Positions 56,355-64,000 of a DNA stretch of 64,000 nucleotides are shown here, in pieces; position 1 is the stretch's first letter; every line of letters begins with the position of its first letter. Source of the stretch: Chrysemys picta bellii (Eukaryota; Chordata; Testudines; Emydidae); assembly GCF_011386835.1 (NCBI RefSeq), contig NC_088800.1, positions 80,726,981-80,790,980 on the forward strand. The letters are read 5' to 3'. The notes under the pieces were generated by a model. It was not told where the DNA came from. It was given only the letters and a program-made list of their open reading frames with translations, and did not search any database. The position numbers and the translations under genes were made by a program.

Positions 56355-56680
56355 GGCTCGCGCGCCCGCTCCGGACCACGTGCCGGGGTCACGTGGGCCG
56401 CGCAGGGGCGCGGCCTCGGTGGCGCGAGGATCCGCGTACGCGAAGTCGGCGGGTCACGTGCCAAAGCTGGCGGTGGGGGGGAGGAAGGGGTTTGCCGCGC
56501 ATGTGCGAGACCAACTGGCTGAACTCATAGCGACGGATCCCAGATCAGCCCTCCCCCCACACCCCTCCCCGGGCGCTCGGGCGCTGCCCAGCCCCAACTG
56601 CCACGAGGCACTCTCTGACCGCGCGCCCCGCCTCAGCGTCTCGCTCTCCTGCGGGGGCGGGGCTAGCTAAGGGGGACAGT
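55930..56680 (-). promoter_or_regulatory. PLD6: CpG island promoter of PLD6
   Basis: Very high CpG density covers PLD6 exon 1 and about 300 bp upstream of the ATG. No TATA box is visible. It carries three perfect CACGTG E-boxes at 56377, 56390 and 56455. The island is seen in the sequence; promoter function is inferred from position. Confidence 0.8.
56377..56460. promoter_or_regulatory. PLD6: Cluster of three CACGTG E-boxes upstream of PLD6
   Basis: CACGTG occurs at 56377-56382, 56390-56395 and 56455-56460. The last two lie in GTCACGTG context, as in MiT/TFE (CLEAR-like) and MYC/USF sites. They are 23-106 bp upstream of the PLD6 start codon. MYC has been reported to activate PLD6 in mammals, which fits. 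Confidence 0.65.
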
Positions 56681-56782
56681 TTGGGGGAGGGGCATGTTCA
56701 CTGTCACTGTTACACCAAACCATGGTACAATTACACCAGAGTACAGTGCCCAACACGATTGGGGGGTGGGGGTCAGATAAGT

Positions 56783-57616
56783 TAGGGTTACCATATTTTG
56801 TGCCTCCAAATGGAGGACACTCCACGCGCCCCGGCCCCGCCCCCAGCCCCGCCCACGCCCACGCCCCAACTCCGCCCCTTCCCCAAAGTCTCCGCCCCCT
56901 CCCCTGCTTCCCGCGAATATTTAATTCGCGGGAAGCCTGTAGCAGGTAAGGGGGAGTGTGGGGGGAGGAGGCGCGGCCCAGGCTGGCCCCCCGGCGGCTC
57001 CAGCCTGGGTCAGCTCGGGCCCTGGGGTGCCGGCCCCGGCCCCTGGCCGACCACCCCCGGCCCGCCCAGCACTGCCGGCCCCCGACGGCCCCGCGCACCC
57101 CCCGGCGGCCCGGCGCACCCCCCGGCTCCCGGCTCCGCACCGGCTCCCGGCCCCGCACCAGCCCCCGGCCCCGCGGACTTCCCGGCCCAGCGGACCTCCC
57201 GGCCCCGCGGGCCCGGCCCGGCTCCCAGCCCAGCGGACCCCCCCGGCTCCCGGCCCCGCGGGCCCGGCCCGGCTCCCGGCCCAGCGGACCCCCCGGCCCC
57301 GCGGACCCCCCTGGCTCCCGGCCCAGCGGACCCCCCCGGCCCAGCGGACCCCCGGGCCCCGCGGACCCCCCCGGCTCCCGGCCCCGCGGCCCAGCGGACC
57401 CCCCGGCCCCGCGGACCCCCCCGGCTCCCGGCCCAGCGGACCCCCCGGCCCCGCGACCCCGGCCCGGCCCCGCACCGGCCCCGGCCAAAGAGGCCCCGGC
57501 CGAGCCCTCCCGATTTTCCCGGACATGCCCGGCTTTTGGGGATTTCCCCCCGGACGGGGATTTGAGCCCCCAAAAGCCGGACATGTCCGGGAAAATCCGG
57601 ACGTATGGTAACCCTA
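56783..57616. mobile_element. hAT-like element, 834 bp, with internal GC minisatellite and 8-bp TSD
   Basis: The ends are TAGGGTTACCATA and its exact inverse TATGGTAACCCTA. They are flanked by perfect 8-bp duplications AGATAAGT (56775-56782 and 57617-57624). Inner sub-repeats (ccggacatgtccgg) sit near the right end. Positions about 57040-57490 are an array of degenerate 'cccagcggaccccccggctc' units that produce long proline/alanine/glycine-rich open frames on both strands. No transposase is encoded, so it is non-autonomous. Confidence 0.88.
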
Positions 57617-57624
57617 AGATAAGT

Positions 57625-58090
57625 AGCACCTCTGATCTCTGGGCCTGTAACTTATAATCACTTGAAATCTATCTCTGGAGTTAATAAATCTGTTTTCTAT
57701 TTTACCTAAAAACGCATGCTTAGAGAATCTCAGCTCAAGGGTTGTTGCACGTCCACTAGCCGTTGTTGGCGTGGCAGACTCATTAATGAGCATGCACGGT
57801 CCTAGTTCATGCACGGTCCTAGGGAGTCTTGAGCAGGGTAGGATAGTCTCTTTCTGGGGGGATTTGCTGGTGCCGCTCTCTGTGTAAGGCATGAGTGGCT
57901 CTGGGAGCATTCATGCAATTTAGCTGAGTGTGGGGTCTCCACATGCTGGTGGTTGAGTGATCGCAGCACCTGGAGGGGTTTGCTGCTGGTCACTGGTATT
58001 GCATTGTGAGAAATGGCCCAGGCTGGAGCGTTAAGGGTGCACAGCGGTCCCACAGGTCCAGGTTTTACCCTGGGGAAGCCCATCACAGGT
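57625..58090 (+). mobile_element. Possible solo-LTR-like repeat fragment
   Basis: The sequence after the hAT element ('gggcctgtaacttataatca', an AATAAA at 57683-57688, 'gagtggctctgggagcattc', 'cacctggaggggtttgctgc', ending tggggaagcccatcaca) resembles a repeat that I recall as abundant in turtles. An internal poly(A) signal and a terminal CA suggest an LTR. The 5' end and family are uncertain, and the hAT element may have inserted into it. Confidence 0.4.
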
Positions 58091-58551
58091 GCCTAAGTCC
58101 CTTGGACCAGCAGTTCTTAACCAGGGTTCTGCATCCCCCAGGCCAGTTTCGGGGGGGTCTGTGAATGCATGGGTGGAGTTGGGAGGGGTGTTGTCCCTCC
58201 AAACTGCAGTGCCAGACTGGGATAGTCCTGGGGGCAGCTCCGCATCCCCCATTTCCTCCACTTCCCCCTCCCAAGGCCCTGCCCCGGCCATGTTTGAAGG
58301 TGGGAAGCTGGAACCAGGTAATGCGGGGTGATTGCTCTTCTAGCTGGTGGCTTGGAGTGGACAGCCACGGCGCTCCCTCATCTCCCCCTGCTGGTACCCA
58401 GCTCCCTTTGACAGCACAGCCAGTAAGAGCCACCCTGGGCGGGTGGACCTGGCTCCAGGGCTGGCAGAGCCCTCGGAGAGCAGTGACCGCAGCCCTCCTG
58501 GCCCAACCTCTCTCCCTGAGCTACCCCACTGCCCACAGATAGGCCCTACTT

Positions 58552-59720
58552 CAGTGGTCCACAAACTTTTGAGGGTTGTGCTCTCCCCTTACCCCTTCCC
58601 ATGCCCCCTGCCCTCCCCCTGGAGCCAGGGCTGGGAGTGGGGCCACAGCTTCGGGGGGGAGGGGGGGGGCAGGGGGCAGGGAGGGAAATGTGGCCAGGGG
58701 TAAGGAAGCTGGGGGGTGCGTTTGGGGCTGGTGACCAGGGTCTGAGGCTGGGGTTGGAGCCGGGAGCAGAGCTGCAGCCAGGCTGCAGTGGGGGCCAGCA
58801 GCTAGGTCCCTGGCCGGGTGTGGAGCCAAGCTATGGCTGGGGGCAAGGCCGGAGCAGAGCTGGGGGGTGGGGCAGGGCTGGGTGGCAGTTCCTCCCCGCT
58901 ACGGTTGCCAGGTCTCCAGTATTCAACCATAACGCCAAGGTCAAAAAGGGACCCTGGCAGCTCCCGTCGGCACTGCTGACCGGGCCAGTAAAAGTCCGGT
59001 CGGCAGCACAGCCTGGGCCCAGGGCTAAGGCAGGCTCCCTACCTGCCTAGGCTGCACGCTACTCCCGGCCGTGGCCACCAGGTTCCTGTGGTCCCTAGGC
59101 ACTGGCGCAGCCAGGGAGGTGCCACACACTGCTCCCACCCCTGCAGCTCCCATTGGCCAGGTACTGCGACCGATGGGAGCTGCGGGGGGCTGGGTTGCCT
59201 GCGGATGTGAAGGCAGCACACACTGTGCATAGCTGCCTGCCTGCCTATGCACCTAGAGGCCACTGGGACCTGGCACCCGCTTCCTTGGAGGTGCAGTGAG
59301 TGCCGCCAGGACTCCTCACCCCTTCCCGCATCCCAACCCCCTGCCCCAGCCCGGAGTCCCCTCCCGCAACCTGAACTCCCTCCCAGAGCCTAGACCCCCC
59401 CCTCCAACACCAGAACCCCCTGCCCCAGCTCTCTCGTGCACCCCAAACCCTTCATCCCCAGAGCCCGTCCCCCCACCCCCCTGCTCCAGCCCGGTGAAAG
59501 TGAGTGAGGGTGGGGACGAACAAGCTATGGACGGAGCGAGGATGGGGCCTCAAAAAAGGGGCAGGGCAGGGGTGTTTGGTTTTGAGTGATTAGAAAGGTG
59601 GCACCCTATACACCACCCTCCATAGGGGCTGGCCTGGGCGCACTGGGCCCCCACCCCCCGTGAACATACCTCCTCGTGCCCCCAGTGGAGGGGGAGCACG
59701 CCTCACAGTTAGGGTACCTC
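58552..59720. repeat. GC-rich repeat copy 1, interrupted by a DNA transposon
   Basis: It begins CAGTGGTCCACAAAC and then TTTTGAGGGTTGTGC and continues G-rich to 58899. After the inserted element it resumes as caccctccataggggctggc to about 59720. The same beginning (28 of 30 bases) and continuation appear at 59783. It is preceded by ctgagctaccccactgccc, as is the second copy. It is non-coding, and the family is not identified. Confidence 0.6.
58900..59608. mobile_element. GC-rich DNA-transposon-like element inside copy 1
   Basis: The left end tacggttgccagg and the right end ggtggcaccctа-type sequence are roughly inverse. The interior has a stem (gcagctcccattggcc against ccgatgggagctgc) and 'agtaaaagtccggtcggcag'. 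It looks like a decayed non-autonomous hAT-like element of the kind common in turtles. No target duplication is readable. Confidence 0.5.
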
Positions 59721-59782
59721 AATCTCGTTACTCCCCTCCCTGCAACCTGAGCTACTCCCCTGGCCTGCACACAGCCCCAGTT

Positions 59783-60195
59783 CAGTGGTCCCTAAACTTT
59801 TGAGGGTTGTGCCCCCCCAACTTTCTGTGCCCCGCATCCCATCTCCCCAGAGCCCTGGCCCAGAGTGGGGCCACGGCTCCGAGAGGCGGGGGGTGGTGGT
59901 GGGGGGGACGGGCCGTGGACAACACCAAGGGATCCAAGGCTGCGGCTGCAGTTGGAGGTAGGAGCAGGACTTGGGGCGGGGAGGGCGGGGGAAGAGCTGC
60001 GAGTGGGGGCAATGGCTGGAGGCAGTGCAGCTGGGGGCACGGCTAGAGCAGAGCTGGGGGCAGGATCGGTCTGGGTGGAACGCCCTCTTTGGGGGCTGGC
60101 CTTGGCCTGCTGCACCCCCCCCCCCCCAAAACATTATGTCTTGCCTGGGGGGGGCACAGGGGGGAGGAACGTGCCACACAGTTTGGAGACCTCTA
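59783..60195. repeat. GC-rich repeat copy 2
   Basis: It starts CAGTGGTCCCTAAAC and then TTTTGAGGGTTGTGC, two mismatches in 30 from copy 1, which begins 1231 bp upstream. It continues in parallel with copy 1 (gagcagagctgggggcagg, gggggctggcc), without the insertion. It is non-coding. Confidence 0.6.
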
Positions 60196-60199
60196 CCTA

Positions 60200-60700
60200 G
60201 TTACCCCACTCCCTACCCCCGAGCTACCCCACTGCCCATGCACAGCCCCTAGCTACCCACTCCCTGAGCTACCCCCTCTGCCTCCACGCAGCCCCTAGCT
60301 GCCCCATTCCCTGCACCCCGAGCTACCCCCTGCCCACACACAGCCCCTAACCCCTCCCTCCATCTCAGACTACCCCCTTGTCCGAGCACAGTCACTAGGT
60401 ACCCCGTCCCTGTACCCGCAGTTACTCCCCTGGTCCGCCCACAGCTGCCCTCTGCCTGCCACCTTGAGATACCCACCATGCGACAGAGCTCCTAGCTACC
60501 CTCCCTCCCTGCACCCTGAACTATCCCCTGCCAGCCACACAATGCCCCTCTCTACTCTTCTCCTGTCATCCTGAGATACGCCCTCTGTGCTGCACACAGC
60601 CCCTAGCTACCCCCTGCCTGCCCCCTGAGCTACACCCCTCACTGTACACAGCCCCTAGAGCCCCTCTGCCTGCACACCCCCCCTTATCATTTTTGAGTGT
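60200..60700. repeat. Degenerate 'gagctacccc-ctgcc-cacagcccctagctaccc' minisatellite
   Basis: Short phrases gagctacccc, cacacagcccctagctac and ccctgcaccc recur about every 40-60 bp through this C-rich stretch. Single units also sit just before repeat copies 1 and 2 (58517 and 59749). The boundaries are approximate. Confidence 0.6.
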
Positions 60701-61590
60701 GCCCCCTCCCGCCTGGATGGCCTGCTAAGGTGAGTCAGGGGTGGATGTGGTACTCCCTCGCCAGGGCCCCACCCTGAGGAGCTGGCCCGGGCACTGCCCC
60801 CCCATAGCCAAAGCATGGAGCCCCAGCACCGTGCAGGGCTAAAGCCCTTACTCCCCTCTCTCTTCAGCTTTGGTGAACATCAGTTAGAGGGAAAGATGTC
60901 GATTAATGACACTGGTTCTCCCCACCCCATCCCCCATTAGTCAATTAACACAGGCTAAGAACAATGTTTTGATTCCAGCTATAGCTTCAGTGAGACCAGC
61001 AGTCCTGGCCGCACGCCTAGAGCTGCAAGAATGTTGCTGATGTGAAAATTCTTGCATTTGCTGTATGTTTATGGTGATTGTGAACCTTGAAGTTAATCAA
61101 GCTGGTTGGTTTCTGAAATAACAGGATAATGATCTTTCCACTGGGCTGTGTACACACTGGCTGTGTCATCTTCCTGGGAAGGTTGGGCAGAGTCAAGAAC
61201 CTCTGAGCTGACAAATGGGTTGCTTGGGATTAAAGCCAGTTAGGAATAACTGTTTCCTACAAACAAGAAGCAGAATTTAAGAAACAAAAAGACAAAGTTC
61301 TGCAGTCCACACCCTGGGAGCCAGTGCAAGAGAAGGCCCATGGTTAAATCGCTGCTCTTATGTCCAATCCAGTTTTAAAATAGTTAAACATCAAGACAAA
61401 TCAGGTTCTCTCCATTTTACAAAAATAGCTCTTATTGAGTTTTAATGCTTATTGCCATTTTTACAGATGTTATTGACAAAAATACCCAGGTACTAAATAT
61501 ACATAAAACCAGAACCTGCAGCCAGGTCTGAATATCAGCTGTGGTTCTTGTTAAAATGCGAACACCTTGGTTCAATGGAATTACAACACA
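60701..61590. other. Intergenic region downstream of FLCN
   Basis: This is non-repetitive-looking sequence between the GC-rich repeats and the presumed FLCN 3' end. I see no gene or motif that I can support. Confidence 0.6.
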
Positions 61591-62793
61591 CTTCCTTTGC
61601 CTTTTTTATTTTTAATTTCTATAGTCCCGTCAAGATGTCCAACAATAACCTAGGATAAAATTAGAAATACAGTAATTCCTTTACAGTAAGATGTTCACTA
61701 AGAGCCAAAGTCAGTAGCTAAAAGATGCACAGATGGTGCTGCTCTTCTGGTGCATGCTCTCCTTGCCATGGTATTGGCAGACTATTAGGACTTCAAACTG
61801 GCTACTTCAGGGTTTCACAGCGAGGGAGATTCTGTAAACTGTCTGTTTCCTGCTTAACCACACACTAGCTGGAAGGTTAGGATACAGAGAGCAGTAAAGC
61901 ACTTCGGAGGGGAGGAGACAGGTCAGAAGAGCTTGTTCAGGATAAAGCACCCTCTCTGCTTGGCCTTACATCTTTAAACAAAAAATAAAAGGAACTTTGC
62001 CTAAACATCATCATTCAGTGTGCGCTTTGAGACGATCCCTGTGTCACTTACAATTTTGGACAGTAGCAGATTTCTGGACCAAACCTAAAGCGTAGTTTTG
62101 AAGTTAGGCTATTAAGAAGATGGAATGACATAAATCAAATAAGAGTCCTCCGCAATTCTCTGTTGTAGCATAAGTCATGAAGTTCTTCAGATCCAGCCAA
62201 ATCTACTGAGGACGAAGTGGTTTTAAAAAGTAATGATAGGAGTGATCCATAACTAAGGTTAAGATGTAGTAACCACAGTCACATGGCCTAAGATTTTTTG
62301 TTGCTTCTTTGCCCCCCTAATCTACGGAGATGTTAGGTGGGACCTACAGAGATTATGTACAAATTGTTTTTGTGTCTCTGGAGTCCCAAACATCAAGACG
62401 TCTATTTATGGCAACATCCAAGATAAAGTCCAGAGTTGCAGGAGTTCTGTCACCCCGTTAGTGTTAAGGCTGGCACGAGGGCACTGACTGGTGTACTCTG
62501 GTTCCTTGAGTTACACTGAATTAGACTTCAATTTGCAGGCTAGGTTCAGAATGGAGTTGGGAGTCCGGAGCTCTATCCGGAGGCAGAGCACTGCCCCAAT
62601 TACATGCACTCTTAGGCGCACAGTCTCACAGCAATTCAAAAGACTAAAACTAGAACTCAGAGTTAGTCTGAGGGCAGTAAGAGGTTGAATGGTGTTTCAC
62701 TATTCACATAATGCGCATGCTGAAGGCTCAAAGAAAACTCTCTCGGTTCCTTGCATGTATTCGAAGGCAGCAAGTGAGGCTAGGCATTCCTGG
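61590..62793 (-). other. FLCN: FLCN 3' UTR
   Basis: This sequence follows the FLCN stop on the minus strand, with moderate to low GC and no coding frame of note. Its extent rests on the candidate poly(A) signal at 61605. Confidence 0.6.
61605..61610 (-). terminator. FLCN: Candidate FLCN poly(A) signal
   Basis: The minus strand reads AATAAA within aaaaataaaaaagg, followed about 15-25 bp on by the GU-rich aagtgtgttgtaatt. This gives a 3' UTR of about 1.2 kb. An ATTAAA on the minus strand at about 61440 is a second possibility. Confidence 0.5.

Positions 62794-64000
<1,207 letters not shown>

Noticed and set aside
56667..57657. Several 200-320-codon Pro/Ala/Gly/Arg-rich open frames on both strands
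   Set aside because: All come from the GC-rich tandem array inside the hAT-like element 56783-57616. Openness in all frames on both strands is a composition effect.

Overview
This window is vertebrate nuclear DNA, most likely from a turtle. It has large introns, GT-AG splice sites and no bacterial-style gene packing. The repeats are sauropsid in type: antisense and sense CR1 LINE fragments, a tRNA-derived SINE with a CR1-like tail (17022-17205), the 'aacaggagtacttgtggcac' family (42014-42107), and several GC-rich hAT-like elements that I associate with turtle genomes. The species cannot be named from sequence alone. The gene order MPRIP(+) - PLD6(-) - FLCN(-) is the one I know from human 17p11.2, so this is a conserved syntenic block.

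Layout. (1) 1-43872: the 3' two thirds of MPRIP (myosin phosphatase Rho-interacting protein), on the + strand. The upstream exons lie outside the window. I resolve 16 constitutive-looking coding exons, one 3879-nt in-frame cassette-type exon (24072-27950), and two alternative C-terminal exons (40799 and 43801). Frame arithmetic closes across every junction. Without the giant exon the window encodes about 745 aa; with it, about 2038 aa. (2) 43873 to about 51945: a very long MPRIP 3' UTR with candidate poly(A) signals at 48759, 49376 and 51917. (3) 54703-56354: PLD6 (mitochondrial PLD/Zucchini) on the - strand in two exons, with a CpG-island promoter carrying three CACGTG E-boxes and a 58-bp polypurine minisatellite next to its splice donor. 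(4) 56680 to about 61590: repeat-rich intergenic DNA, including nested GC-rich DNA transposons. (5) About 61590-64000: the last coding exon, 3' UTR and part of the penultimate exon of FLCN (folliculin), on the - strand.

How the genes relate. MPRIP scaffolds RhoA and myosin phosphatase on actin. PLD6 acts at the mitochondrial outer membrane in piRNA biogenesis and lipid signalling. FLCN acts with FNIP on Rag GTPases at the lysosome. They are neighbours by ancestral synteny, not members of one pathway.

I see no undescribed molecular system. The most interesting observations are a possible internal TATA/MEF2-type promoter and first exon in MPRIP (about 7300-7410) that would splice in frame to the second PH domain and give a Tara-like short isoform; the giant symmetric exon; the E-box cluster at PLD6; and the nested hAT-like elements with readable 8-bp target duplications.
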